Program-made: the position numbers and the translations under genes
From: Dioszegia crocea
Taxonomy: Eukaryota > Basidiomycota > Tremellomycetes > Tremellales > Bulleribasidiaceae
Direction: 5' to 3'
Length of the DNA: 64,000 nucleotides
NCBI GenBank assembly: GCA_001600615.1
Contig: BCKK01000011.1
Coordinates: 302,799-366,798 of the forward strand
In this document: in pieces, positions 47,916-60,605 of the stretch
Numbering within the stretch: position 1 is the stretch's first letter
Layout: each line of letters starts with the position of its first letter
The notes under the pieces: model-generated
Told to the model about the DNA's origin: nothing
Database searches by the model: none
Seen by the model: the letters and a program-made list of their open reading frames with translations, nothing else

Positions 47916-50849
47916 TTAGTGCTGGAACAAATCATGGAAGACCGAAGGCACTTCCGCAGACTATTTAAATCAGCTCAAGTTTCACCCCAAGCATATAAGA
48001 CTACTCACCTTGAACCGATAAGCACACTCGGTACTCCTAAGCATCTCCACATCCCCACCTGCAGCCTGCACAAAGCTAACAATCACCCCATTAACCTGTC
48101 CATTCGGACCTCCCCCACCTTGTCCCCCTCGGCCAGGCGAGACAGCCGCAGCTGCCCTAGCTGCATATCCCTCAACAGACCGCGGTAGGTCAAAGTTGAT
48201 GACCAAAGGTGCCCAGGGTACTTCTGGCGGTTTGACATTGACGTCAAACACGACCAAGAATCGAGGCCCGTTGCCTGCGAGTGATGATCGCCAACTTTGG
48301 AGGACTGCCTTCTTTTGTGCTGGGGGCATGTCGGGGGTAAGATAGAGAGTTTCCCAATTCCGAGATTGGAGCTTGTACTATTACATCAGCTTGAATCTCT
48401 GAGGATGTAGCAAAAGAAAACTCACAACGACAGCCTCCAACATGCCAAAACTACCCACGTGGATGATAGCCTGCCAGAGCGGATAATCATCCAACATCTT
48501 ACCCAAAATATCCAACTTGTACTCTTTGGCCCGATTCGCTTCTTCGCTGACGACCCCATTCGCCGCTCCTCCACCGGCTCCACCCGTCACTCTCCCCGAC
48601 CCAATAGTGCCCGGTCCATTTGGGTCGGAAGCAGATGCCCCATTGCCGGCATTGGCCCCTGCGTCGGACCGTGCAGAGGGCGTGATGGTGAGGTAGACGT
48701 AGGTGTGTTTGAGGTGAATACCGGGTGTGACGGAAGAAACAGACTCTTGCGAGTTAGGTCCTCCGTCTCGGCGCACTAGGACACGAACCGGATCGCGGAC
48801 GTTGAGCGTTTGTGAAAAGTTGATGACGTCTGTAGGAATGGTGTTGGAGCTGATTCGTCAGTGACCATTCTCGAGTTGGAAGTAGTGACGTACAAAATGC
48901 AAGTCTGTCTTTCGATCGAAGAGACGACAGGGCCAGGTGCGAATCTTGAACCTGGAGCGGAAGCCTGACCGGGGAATGGCGTTTTACTAGCCGGGTTGAA
49001 AGGGCTACTCTGTCCAGCATCATAGGGACTCGTGACACCCTGGCCTATCGCTCCAGGGGAGAACGGACCCGCGCCGCCCGGCGTCAGGCCGCCACCTGCG
49101 CCTCGTCGAGGGGGCGGGAGAAGTTTGGCGATGGAAAGGACATTCTCGTACAGATTTCGAGCGATAAGTTGGTCCACCTCGTCAAGCTGCATCTATCAGC
49201 CTAAATCAAATGAGACCAGTGATCATGACTTACAATGAGTAATCGACATTCGCTTCCGCCCATTGCTCCTCGAGCAGTGATGATCTCGTTCAGCTTCGCG
49301 GGAGTTCCAATGAGGACATGAACCGCATCGCGCTGAATGGCCGCTACTTCATTTTGGACATTGCCGGACCCTGCAGCGCCGGCAGATAGGGCTGCACGGA
49401 TACCGAGCGGTTGGCCAAGGTTTCGGATGACTAAGAATCAGCATGATATCCCGACTCGAATTGATTAGCGCTGGTAAGACTCACGCTTGTGGCATTGGTT
49501 CGCCTGGTCCACCGTCGTAGTGACGATGACGACTGTTGGACCCCTATATTGCGGGCTGGTTGAAGGGTTCGTGAGACATAGCTGGAGGGCTGGTACGACG
49601 CTGAGATGTCAGCCTTGGCCATCGGTCTTCGTCAGTGATGACTCACTATGAGATGATCCGTTCTTGCGTTGGAGGGGCTTGGGCGATCATATCCGAGCCC
49701 TTGAGCATGAATGGCAGGACCCTAGCTTGGATTTTGTTCGGAGGACCAATTCTGCAGAGTCAGCTATGCCTCGGACAAAAACAATGGACAGATCCAGTAG
49801 ACGTACCCATACTTGTTCACAGCCCTCAATAGCTCCACCTTCAAATTCAAATGCTCCCACTTCGTCACCACAATCCCCGCACCTGGCGCCGCAGCCCCTC
49901 CGCCACCTCCTAGCGTATTCATATTCCCATTAACGCTCACGGTGGGCGTCATCATTCCTCCAGGCGACCAAACCCTTTCCAGCGCCCCGCCCATGTTCGG
50001 CATTTGGAGATGTCCAGGTCCGCCCATCCGTCCCAATCCCAATCCTCCTCCATTCCCCCACTTTGACTCCCCATCCTGCTGATTCCCTATGACCGACGAC
50101 GAGATCGATCTGTTGATATTCGGCCGGCCACCACCGCCACCTGACATGGGTCCGGGACCGGGGAATGCCAACTCTCGCATGGTGCTAGGTGGGATGGGCG
50201 ATAAAGGGGGTCCCATATGGTTCGGTAAAGGACCCATCAAATTTGACGGGGTTGTCATTGGGCCCGAGACCAGATCAGAGGCCTGGGTAGGCATGAAGCG
50301 TGAGCCGATGGGGAGTGTACCGGGATGAGGAGAGGGGTGGGAGGGGTTGAGATTAGGCATAGTCTGTGATGGGCCCAGAACGAGGGGTTGGGTATTGGTC
50401 AATGATGGAGTTCGAGCAAGGGTCGATGCTGTCTGTAGTCGCTGGAGCTGGGCAACAGAGGTAGAGAGGGCAGAGATCTGCTGTGTGAGAACGGCAATGC
50501 TAGGTTCTTGACCTCCGGTCCCATCCGATGTTGTTGATGCAGCATCGGTAGATTCGGCAAGAACTCCAGCGGCTGAATGAGCCGGTGGAAGACTTTCATC
50601 GAAGGGAGAGAACAACGATGCGCTACCCCCGACAGGTCCGGTCGCGGCTGCTGGCTTGACAGCTGCAGCCGAGGCGGTTTTGACGATGGAGGATAATTCC
50701 GCAACTTGGGCAGAAAGGCTGATGAGGGTAGATTCCGTCTTTGCGATTCGGGAAGACAGAGCGAGGTAAATTGGAGATGTCTCCCAATCTTCCTTCGGTG
50801 CAGAGCCATTCCTCGTCACGGGCGATTGGGAGGGGGTAGGCAGTGTCAT
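47916..50849 (-). CDS. DEAD-box-like pseudo-helicase with N-terminal coiled coil
   Basis: Exons (5' to 3') 49807-50849, 49647-49751, 49485-49600, 49234-49430, 48894-49186, 48426-48849, 48009-48377 and 47916-47960 give 863 aa. The N-terminal 345 residues hold a heptad-like coiled coil (SSRIAKTESTLISLSAQVAE) and Gly/Pro-rich sequence. Then an eIF4A-like two-RecA core follows: Q-motif context GPPNKIQARVLPFMLKGSDM, IAQAPPTQERI in place of AQ(S/T)GTGKT, LIGTPAKL for motif Ib, DEVD for DEAD, and NFDLPRSVEGY. The HRIGRxGR motif VI is replaced by an Ala/Gly-rich loop. ATPase activity is therefore unlikely; a scaffolding role in RNA metabolism is inferred. Confidence 0.75.
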
Positions 50850-51213
50850 ATTGGATATAGTACCGAGAGTATGTTGACCGGAGACCGTTCGGGATAAATT
50901 TCGCCTGCGCGGATTCTTCCCGCCGCTTTCGAGTGAATAGCTTGAGGGATTACAGGGCAGTCGCTTGGCTGGACACTGGGCTGCGTGTCTGCCTCTGCCG
51001 ATAGTGAGAGATGGAAGATGGTAGAGTGAGGTATGATAAACCTTGAGCGTTGGTAGGGTTTCGGGTCCAGACTTGTGAAATTGCTACTTTGGGAAGATTT
51101 TGGATAAGGCGCGTGCTGGCGCGTGTTTGGTCTGAAATAAATCAATCCCTCGCCTTCACATTCCTCATCTTACCTTGCCTTGCCTTGCATCTATACTCTT
51201 GGCTTATCAGATC
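50850..51213. other. Divergent promoter, pseudo-helicase / EB1
   Basis: About 360 bp. The short direct repeat CCTTGCCTTGCCTTGC at 51173-51188 sits just upstream of the EB1 start. No other element recognised. Confidence 0.45.
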
Positions 51214-52410
51214 ATGTCTGTCTACACTGGAGAATGTGAGCTGCTCGTAGCCTTTCACCTGCTTAAGCAGGCGCGAAGGATTCAGCTGATACCGTGTAGC
51301 TCGAGGGGAACTCCTCACATGGCTCAACTCGCTCTTGTCCCTTGATCAGCCTCTGACCAAGGTGGAGCAATGTGGCTCGGGTGCCATCTACTGTCAGGTG
51401 AGCTGGTGGGCTGTGATCGACTGAAATCCGTAGCTGACAATCATAGGTCATGGACTCAATACTTGGTGCGTGAAGTCGAGCATAAGCCCAGTTCTATCCC
51501 TGCTCGGACCCAGCTGATGCCTTAGGCAACCTACCCATGAGTCGCGTCAAGTTCAACGCCAAGGTGGAATATGAGTATCTTGATAACTTCAAGGTGCTAC
51601 AACAATGTTTCAAGCGGAACGGGATCGATAAGGTCAGCTGCGCATTGCGACTCATCGTCGGACGTCCAAGCTGATGATTTTAGCCTATACCAGTTGAGAA
51701 GCTTGTCAAGTGAATTGGTTTTTCCCCTCCACAACATTTACTCATGTGGTATTCGCACAGGAATATAAGCTCACGCATCAGATGCAAAATGCAGGATAAT
51801 CTCGAATTCCTCCAATGGCTCAAGAAATACTGGGACGCCAATCACTCTGGGCAGATGTATGATGCAGCTGGACGAGCGTCAGTTGCGGTTTGCTCAATTT
51901 GTGTCTAAAAGAAGAAACTGATAATGACAGCGGTGGTCAAGCAGTCCCATCGGCCTCCAACGGCCGAGCGCCCGCCCGCACCACTGCCGCTCGCGCCGTC
52001 CCCGCTGCCAACAGCCGCGCCGTATCCAACACATCCATGATGCAGCTCCAACAGATGAACGCACAAGTGGAGGAAATGCAGATACTGCATGAAGCGGCCG
52101 AGAAGGAGAAGTTGTTCTACTTTGACAGTGAGTTTGACTTAGGGTGTGGATGATTACGAGGGGATAGTTGCTGAGTGTAGAACTTCGTAATATCGAGATG
52201 CTGGTCAACGCCCGGACGGCTGTGGAGGGCATTACAGGCGAAGAGCAGGATGTCTTGGCTAAGATTTCGGAGATTCTGTATTCGACAGATGTGAGTTGGC
52301 ATCCACATCGTTTGGCAGCTGGGATTGAACTGACCATGTAGGACGGGTTTGAGTTGCCGGATGATGGGACACATCAGGATGAAGAGGAAGCTGAGGAAGA
52401 GACTTTCTAG
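51214..52410 (+). CDS. BIM1: EB1/Bim1/Mal3 microtubule plus-end protein
   Basis: Exons 51214-51235, 51300-51397, 51447-51465, 51526-51632, 51684-51709, 51782-51877, 51931-52127, 52181-52290 and 52342-52410 give 247 aa. The N-terminal calponin-homology domain is clear (SRGELLTWLNSLL; PMSRVKFNAKVEYEYLDNFK; DNLEFLQWLKKYWD). An Ala/Arg/Ser-rich linker leads to the EB-homology coiled coil (FYFDKLRNIEMLV). The acidic tail ends EEETF with an aromatic residue, like the EEY/F tails that bind CAP-Gly domains. EB1 tracks growing microtubule ends and recruits partners. Two exons are under 30 nt. Confidence 0.94.
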
Positions 52411-52809
52411 GCCTAGCGGACAGAAGGCCTCGTGTGTGTCGCGAGCGGATCGACATGGATTTGGGTTCGTCTGACTCAAAGCGGGAATCGTACGCTGTGG
52501 CAAATACATTTACACAACTGATCCAGGGTGATTGATGATGCCGAGAGCTCACCATACTGTCTTCAGCTACTAGTTGTGCTGAAAAGCGCACCCTTGTCAG
52601 GCCCTGCCCTTGGCTGAAGCACTTCCTCATGGTCATTTGAGACGTATACCTAAGCCCAAGTCCCATCTGGAGTCTAGACTCATGCCCGCTATGTCTTTAG
52701 TGAAGCCCAAGATGTGAGGTAAGACTTCAAGCTGATACATACACAGTGGACTGATTTACAATGAGAACAGTATACGTCAAACATCGGGACATCTCCGCTC
52801 CTCCGACGT
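52411..52809. other. Convergent intergenic region
   Basis: About 400 bp of 3' UTR sequence of EB1 and the next minus-strand gene. No gene seen. Confidence 0.4.
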
Positions 52810-53247
52810 CTAACCTTGAGACACTTCCTCAGATCTGCCTGTGACGTTCTCGACACCATCATACACAGCAGCATTGAACACCTCCTCCATGTTCGCCGAG
52901 TACTTGTCCGCAAACAAAATGGCCTGCTCCTGCCGCTCGGGATCAGCGTTCATCCCGGCCCAATCGATCAAGGTCTTCTTGTATATCCCGATGTGCTTTT
53001 GCGCTTGAGCGATCACGGCAGATTTATCCAGGGAAATGGTTTCCCCTTCACGCCGCCAACTTGCATACTGCAACTCCCAGAAAACCGGAATGGTGAGGAC
53101 GATGTTGTCGACCGTCGAGTCCTTGCTGCGGAAAGTGTAATTGATCCTTTTGTGATGCTTGATGGTAGGAAAAGAAGATGTGGTAACGAAATAGCTGGGG
53201 ATCCCGGTCGTAGAGGTCGATATCGAAAGTGGCAAGGGGGGAGACAT
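52810..53247 (-). CDS. Small intronless protein, unrecognised
   Basis: 145 aa, intronless, start chosen at MSPPLPLSIS; an in-frame ATG at 53283 is an alternative. The N-terminal half is beta-like and Ser/Thr-rich, and the C-terminal half is helical (KSAVIAQAQKHIGIYKKTLI; ADKYSANMEEVFNAAVYDG). No signal peptide or membrane span. Size, lack of introns and a faint D-x-I-V-x-T / I-S-x-x pattern recall the genes at 45.6 and 46.6 kb, but I would not claim homology without a profile comparison. Confidence 0.5.
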   Translation of the reverse strand: MSPPLPLSISTSTTGIPSYFVTTSSFPTIKHHKRINYTFRSKDSTVDNIVLTIPVFWELQYASWRREGETISLDKSAVIAQAQKHIGIYKKTLIDWAGMNADPERQEQAILFADKYSANMEEVFNAAVYDGVENVTGRSEEVSQG

Positions 53248-54636
53248 TATGCTGAGAGCAGATTGAAGAAGTGAGTGGGACACACGAGTGGGTGGTAGTC
53301 GGACGTACTGAATTCTTATGCAAGGCGCTCAAGCGCTATGAAGGTCGATAATCGACGGGTGTGGCTCACACGCCTTGCAAAGCTGCTCTTCCGTTCATCC
53401 TTATCCCCCGTCAGGTCCTTCCTTTCACTGTCCGAGGTGCTCACGGGCGCGAGAGACTTCCTAGCACGGGAGCACGATGTATGAGGTGCTCGCCATGAGG
53501 CGAGGCTTCGACGACTCTCCTCTTGGTCTATCTATATATCCATACGTCAATCCTCGTTCCTTGCCTTCTTACGAATGGTCTGCGATTTAGCAGTCATGGA
53601 AGCTAGGACCGTATCGTGAAACGCCATGTGTAGCTGCAGTGTGCAGACCTTCAGCTGGGAATAGGTGTATCATCAGGCAAGTCAGCGCTAGGGATAGCCC
53701 TCACTGCAAGTCACTGGGCCTATTGGAGACCTGGACCCTGGATACACCAGGGTCTTGAGCGGAGGGACATATCACGTTCGTCAAGCTCACAAGGTAAAAT
53801 TAGGGAGAGGCTTAGTGCACTGCGCATTCAGTGAATACAATTCAAGATCGAAGTCAACTCCGTCAAGGCCTCAGCAGCCCATCGTGCGACTGGGAGCCAC
53901 CCGTCCTCGCTCCTTCCTCGAGCCTAACAGTGCTGGCAAAGAGAGCAGGTATGAGCTTCAGGTGCAACATGGCTGTGAAAGCTCCGGGCGATTGCTCAAA
54001 AGCCGCTCTCGCTGCCGCCTTCTCCGACGCCTCCTCTCCTTCGGCTTCTGTCTGGCCGCAGCGATCTCGTGCTCGAAAAATGAGCCGATCATGTCATCTG
54101 CCAAGTCTCGGGCGGGGGCTGCCTTCCCCCATTAAGCTCGGCGCACAGCATCGGTAGCTCCCGATGAGTGTTGATCGGAATGTCTGTGCGGATCCTTTGG
54201 CATGGATCTCGTCCCGTTGCACTGCATGTACTTAGTCATAAGCCGAGCAACAGATACAGAGTACCTGATGCCCTACACTAGCTATAGGTATTTACAGGTT
54301 TAATCCGAGGTTCTGGTGCACGCTTGTTGGTCAAGCTCAAAGCGCTTTCTTCTAAGATCCCCAGTCACTCAGCGTAGTGATCATTGCTTTTCCTGTAGTA
54401 GCTGCCACACTCCCTAGTAGAGTCCCTACCCATTGCGGATGGAGCCACTACCGCATGCCGTTTCACATAATTGCCACTTTGGGTGACTTGAAACGCATCG
54501 GCCACGTGGACCGTCGCGTCGAGGATCCAAATTCCTTCCCGAACTCAAGCTGCTGATCCCATCTTGCAATATCTCTCCCAAGGACAGACTGGACGGCGGT
54601 AGAGGCCATGGATACGTCATCTGTTCCATCCGCAAC
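53248..54636. other. Long intergenic region with possible pseudogene
   Basis: About 1.4 kb between the small minus-strand gene and CHL1. The 53850-54135 interval has a frame-broken coding-like stretch on the minus strand (see findings). The rest shows no gene. GTCGCGTCGA near 54513, about 125 bp before the CHL1 start, is an MCB-like variant. Confidence 0.4.
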
Positions 54637-57600
54637 ATGTTCTCCACCGATTTGCCGCTTCCCGCACTTCCCACGCCGGACCAGTTCCCATTTCCTTACC
54701 CGAAGCCATACGATATCCAGCTGGATCTCATGCGGACAGTCTTTCGCGCGATCGAGGAGCGGAAGATAGCAATTGTGAGTTTAGCGTCTGATAGCCGGCC
54801 ACAGTATAGCCAGGAGGCGCAAAGCTGATAGACCAGGTAGAATCCCCAACGGGGACAGGGAAGAGTCTGACGCTTCTCACTTCGACACTGTCCTGGCTGG
54901 CTGCCAACAGGCAACGCCTAGACCAGGCCGCCGAGGATGCTCTCAGATCAAAACTCACTGCAGATGACCCAGATGGTGCGTAGTGGCTATGAAGCCGCGA
55001 TGTATCTTCTCCTGACCTGTTGCTGACTTACTTAGACCCGCCATGGGTGATCGAACACGCCCTTAAAGCACGCCTGGCCGACTTACGCGCTGTCCAAGAT
55101 GCTCAGCGCACAAGATTGGCCGCGGCGCGTGAGAAGGAACGGCAGAGAAGGAGGAAAGTAGGACTATTCAGGGGAGGAAAAAGGGTCAAGGTGGATTATG
55201 AGTCTACAGGAAGCGGTGGGAAAGAAGGGGACGAGGAGTTCTTGCCGGAAGATACGAACTCGGGAGATGGAGATGAAGATGGGGAAGGAGGAAACATCTC
55301 TAAGCAGGTCAAAGACCTCATGGCGAGGTCCGTCAGCTTTTCACAACCAGCCTCTGGAGCGACTTTGGCAAGTGGGCTGATTCAGTCAAGGTACGAAGCT
55401 GGTAGGCCGAAGTCGAAAGAGGAAGAGGAAGAGGATGACGTGCCGAGGGTGAGTGTCTGCGTGACCTCGAAGCAGATACACACTGATCATCAGATCTACT
55501 ACACTTCGCGGACCCATACGCAGCTTCGACAACTTACGGCCGAGCTCCTCAAAACTACCTTCCCAGCCAAGATTGATCCTCTTCCCTCACCCTCTGCTCG
55601 CCCATCTTCATCCACCGAGCCAGCCATCGAGGAAAATGAAGGCGTCAGTCTTGTACCCCTAGCATCTCGTCGACAACTCTGCATCAACCCCAAAGTCCAA
55701 GCTCTGGGCAAGAAGGGTGGTGATGAACGGATGAATGAAGCGTGCCTTGATATGCAAAAGGGCGGGAAGACCGCTGGGAGTTCGGGGAGGTGCGAGTTCT
55801 TGCCTAAGAAGGACGATGAAGCGAAAATGCTGGATATGCGAGATGCGGTACTGGTGAGCTGTCCCGGTCCTTCGTAAGGAATGCCGGAATCGAGCTGACT
55901 CCCAAAGGCTACTGTACGGGACATCGAGGATATTGTGGTGCTAGGGAAAGACACGGGTGTGTGTCCGTATTATGCCACAAGGCGGGCGGTCAAGCAGTCT
56001 CAGGTGGGCTAGCCGGTGTCATTGATGTGATACAACGCTGGTAGCTGACACTACAGCTCGTCACGCTACCTTACAACCTGCTGTTGCAGAAGAACGCCCG
56101 AGAGGCACTAGAAATCGACCTCACAGACCAGATCGTGGTCATCGACGAAGCCCATAGTGAGTTACCTGCGACCTACAAAAGAAATATAGTCTCTGGCGTG
56201 GGATTGACTTCCAGACCTAATCGACACTCTCCTCTCTATCCACTCCACCACCCTCACCGCTGCCCACATCTCCCAAGCCACTTCTCAACTCACGCAATAC
56301 CTCTCCCGCTTCCGCACCCGTCTAAAACCAGTACACGCCCTCTGGATCCGCCAAACCCTATCCGTCCTACGGGGCCTTCAACGAGTTTGTGAGACCTTCT
56401 CCGCCGAAGCTGCGAAGGATAAGACCAAAGGTGGCGCAGAGATGCTGGACACTATCCAGCTTATGACTCGATTAGGAGGGACGAATGATCAAATCAATCT
56501 CTTGGAGATGGTCAAGTATCTGAGAGAGAGTAAGCTTGCGAGGAAAGTTAGTGGATTTGCGGAGAAGACAGCGGAAGAGCTAGCAATCAAGGGTAAGTTC
56601 ATGTCATCCATCATTTGTCGTGAAATGGTTTGAGCTGATTGTCCAGCTGCGTCGAATACCGGACCCAAATCCCAAATCAACACCGCGACGAAGCACGCCT
56701 CTATTGCCGCTTTTCACCAGGTCGAATCGTTCCTCCTTTCCATGACCGACGCAAGGGATGACGGACGAATCATCTTGGCGACAGAAGATCGGGGTGGCAA
56801 GTCCGCAGTCACTTTGAAGTATATGCTGCTCAACCCGGCCGAGAGATTCAAGGAGGTGGTGGAGTCGGCCCGCTGTGTGATTTTGGCAGGAGGGACTATG
56901 GAACCTGTCAGTCGATGCGTAGTGAAGGAAGATGTTCAGGCACAAGCTGACTTCACAGATCAGCGACTTCATGCTCCAGCTCTTCCCCGCTATACCGCGC
57001 GATCGCTTCTCAACGCTATCTTGCGCTCATGTCATTCCGAAGAATGGCCTCCTCACTCAGGTGGTTTCGATGGGCCCGAGGAAAGTGGAGTTCGAATTCA
57101 AGTTTGCCAATCGAGGAGATGATCAGCTGGTACGTGGACAGAGCAAGCATATGTGCATAGCTGACCCTGATAGCTGGGTGAATTGGGAGCTGTCATTGGC
57201 TCTGTCATCGCTATGGTCCCTGACGGCGTGGTGGTCTTCTTGCCTTCGTACGCGTTTCTGGACAAGGTGAAGGCTGTATGGGGCAAGTCTGGTCTGCTCG
57301 AACGACTGAATCAGAAGAAGCAGGTGAGCCTTTCTAAATTACGCCAAGTTTGGGCTAGAGCTGATTGCTCAACAGATCTTCTACGAGCCTCAAACCTCTT
57401 CTGAGGTCGACCAGATCCTGCGTGATTACGCTCATACGATATCCTCCTCTTCTTCCGCTACCCAACCTTCCGCCCCACCTAGTGTCCGGCCCGCTCAATT
57501 GGGAGATCATAACAAAGCTTCGCCCAGATGCACAGCGAAAGGCGCACTCCTCTTTGCTGTCGTTGGCGGGAAGTTGTCAGAAGGCATCAACTTCTCCGAC

Positions 57601-58095
57601 AGCCTTGGTAGATGCGTGATCATGGTCGGTCTACCGTTTGCGAATGTCGGCTCGGTGGAGCTCAAGGAGCGGATGAGGTATGTGGAGGGTTTGCCTGGTG
57701 CGGGAAAAGACGCGGCGAGGGAGATGTACGAGGTGAGTAGAGTCCCGTCTCGGGTAGAGTCTTGACGAGATCTGAAAGGTCGATTGCAGGAGGGTGTTCG
57801 CTGATTCCTGCAGAATCTTTGTATGCGAGCTGTGAATCAGTCGATCGGTGAGTTGGTTGAGATTCTCCGTGGTGAGCCATGTGGTCCCAAGCTGACTCGG
57901 TCAGGCCGAGCGATCCGTCATGCGAATGATTACGCCGCCATACTGTTGATCGATAAGCGATATTCATCCCATCGAATCCGATCCAAGCTCCCCAAGTGGA
58001 TCGGACAGGATGTGCAGACTCCGCCGGACTTTGCAGGCGTTGCCAAGGGGATTGCGGGGTTTTTCAGGGAGAAGCGGGAGAGGGGACTGAAATGA
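54637..58095 (+). CDS. CHL1: DNA helicase Chl1 (DDX11 family)
   Basis: Exons 54637-54774, 54837-54975, 55036-55448, 55494-55853, 55908-56003, 56057-56156, 56215-56592, 56647-56906, 56959-57129, 57174-57323, 57376-57732, 57814-57847 and 57905-58095 give 928 aa. Walker A SPTGTGKS, then an Fe-S cluster region with four cysteines (LCINP, ACLD, RCEFL, VCPYY), the DEAH box VIDEAHN, and C-terminal motifs SEGINFSD and [13 protein letters not shown]-like helicases of this branch support sister-chromatid cohesion and unwind G-quadruplex or forked DNA. An acidic/basic linker of about 100 residues sits between Walker A and the Fe-S domain, as in DDX11. Confidence 0.95.
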
Positions 58096-58209
58096 GGAAA
58101 CTGATCTCAAGGTTGTACAATCCTATAGCTAGACATTAATTGTATCATACAGTATATACAGTCCCATCTAAAACATCTATGTATCCAAAAGATCTATCGA
58201 CACACACAC

Positions 58210-60105
58210 CTACGTCGCACCATATGGCGACCGCTCTCTAATCCTCCCTCCAATCTTATAAAACACAAATGGCAGCGGTATACACAGCGCCATAAGCCCA
58301 CCGAGCAAACATGACCCTCCCACCGCGCCCAATTGCTCATACATCTGATTCCCAAATAGTGGGAAACCCGCGGCAAACGCACTGCGCAAGAATGAATTAC
58401 TGGCGAGGGCACTGGCCGCGACGGGCCGATACGCGTCGACGAGGTAGGTGAATGTTGATGTATAGGCGTAAACCATGCCCATTCCGAAAAACATGGTAGA
58501 TAAGATTGGGATGATCCAGGGGACGTTTTGGAATGAGGTGAGGCCGAATAAGATCAGACCGAGCGGTGCTAAGACCGCGCCAAACATCCCTGGAACTAGG
58601 CGGGCTTCGGGAGGGGCGACGCCGCCGTTTGCCTGGGCTGTTTCGCGGTATTTTCTGGATTGTCAGCGGGGACCAAAAGGCTGAAGGATAGGCGAATTGG
58701 CTTACTTGTTGAAGTATGGTTGTGTCCCCACGGCGATGATCTGACCTAGACCGATACCTAGGAAGGCCAATCCAGTCTGTTGGAGGTCGAACCCATACTG
58801 CACCCGAAAGACGTAAGGGATCCCTCCGAATGATAAGTAGAGGATACCAAGGATGATGGCTGACCACAGATCGAGGAAAAGCACCATGAGCTGGGTAGAG
58901 AGGAGGATGAAGGGTGTTTTGAGCGAGCTGGAGAGGGCAGATTTGAAGGATTTGTTGGCTAATTCTCGAGGGGATTTGTAGCGGTCGTCTCCGGTTTCTT
59001 TGCGTTTCCTGCAGACATTAGCCGGATCTCGATCTCTTCGAGTGGGTGAAAGCTTACAGTACAGCACGCCGCCGTAGGAGTTCTGGATCGTACGTCTCTG
59101 GTACAAACATCAAGATTAGGACGAGCATGACGAATGCCCAAATAATCACAACGTAGTACGTCCAGCGCCAATAGGTGTTTTGGTTGATAAATCCAGACAC
59201 AAGAGGTCCCAATACGGGTCCGATGAAAGGGGCTGCACTAAATAGCATCATAGGAATGAGGGGAGGTCAGCATGGCCCTCATGTGCATGACAGATCAAGC
59301 GATGGACTCACGTTCCAACTTTATCATTTGTGAAGACATCCGTAATGGCTCCGCCCGAGACAGACAAGAATGCACTTCCGCCTAAACCTGTCATGAAGCG
59401 GAAGATGAGATGAACGGCAATGTTGGGAGCGAAGGCGACGGGGAAGTTGAGCACTAAAGCAAAGTCAATTTTGAAGATCGGAGTATAGACTGGAAGGGAC
59501 TCACGGAAAAAGGCAAGAAAAGCGTAATGCATGACTTTACTCCGTCCGATGAACTCTGATATCGGCCCGAGGAACACTGCTGGTCAGTGAGGTCTCAGGT
59601 AGCACTGTCAGAGGTACAAGAACTCGCATGGCCCGACACCCAAGCCAGCAACAAAGAGCGAAATACTCAAAACGCAAACTTCTCGCGATACCTCGAATTC
59701 AGGCATCATGCCTCCATATGTACTCCCTGCCATACTGGAGCAGCACGTCACGCACTGGCAAGCCACGGCAAGGACGATTGTCATTGTCCTAAGCAATCAG
59801 CGACGATCAGTCGAAGCTTCAAGACAAATTGAGACACACCATTTTCTCCATGTCGGTGTGTTCAATGGACAACCCGGATCATCGGGACCTTCCCATTTCA
59901 CAATGAACTCTTTTCCCTCCTTATCCAACGATGTAGACGGAGATACAGTCCCTGACTCTCCCTCGCCGTTCTGCACTCTGGAACCAGCAGGCAGAGCCTG
60001 TTTCTCAACATCACCCCTCGACGCGTCTAGTTGTAGTGATGTTCGGACCGACATGGTGGATGTTGCGGTCGGTGTAGGCGATGGGACTCGGGATTGGTCC
60101 GGCAT
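58210..60105 (-). CDS. MFS transporter, DHA1 drug:H+ antiporter type
   Basis: Exons (5' to 3') 59840-60105, 59628-59788, 59505-59576, 59312-59453, 59058-59237, 58706-59008 and 58210-58654 give 522 aa. A hydrophilic N-terminus of about 90 residues leads to twelve hydrophobic spans. The A motif-like GPLFLGPISEFIGR follows TM2, and the motif C-like GFINQNTYWRWTYYV region follows TM5. This layout fits Tpo/Qdr/Flr-type DHA1 exporters; the substrate cannot be told. Intron 2 (59577-59627) has a GC donor (GCGAGT), the only non-GT donor I needed in the window. Confidence 0.85.
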
Positions 60106-60605
60106 ACTGAGAGATATGTGCACGAGATTGTCGAAGATCGAGTCAGTTGGCACCTTCAGTCGAAGCTCGACGCGAAACACTTATATAGACAGGCGAGAAA
60201 AATTTCGCCCGGGCGTAAATGATGACCAAGTGGGTTCCGCTGACCTATACGCCCGCAAGGACGAAGCTTCTTTTGCGGAGGTCGCGGATATGTACGGTAT
60301 GAATGATATGCGACACGAGGAACTGCTTCACAGCATTGATCAGCAAGAGATAACTTCATCCATCGGGTCCGCTTGCCGCCATTGTTGCCCCGCGGCCGCT
60401 TGACCCGATACGGCCGTAACGTAATCGTGCCCCATCGGGCCGGTCTTGTCCGACAACACATTCCTCATTTTGGGTCTAGAGCTCAGTCGCTTGAGAGTCG
60501 ACAGTGAGTATGCATATGCTTAGAGTATCTTCTTAGGATGATCTTCGGATAATTAAAACATCTACCTCATCCCGTCTCCTTCCCCCGCTCCAGCTCTCAC
60601 ACCCA
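60106..60605. other. Intergenic region
   Basis: About 500 bp between the MFS start and the stop of the LRR-esterase gene on the same strand. No gene or repeat recognised. Confidence 0.4.

Noticed and set aside
59708..60403. 231-codon plus-strand ORF
   Set aside because: It is antisense to exons 1 and 2 of the MFS gene, which has a convincing product.
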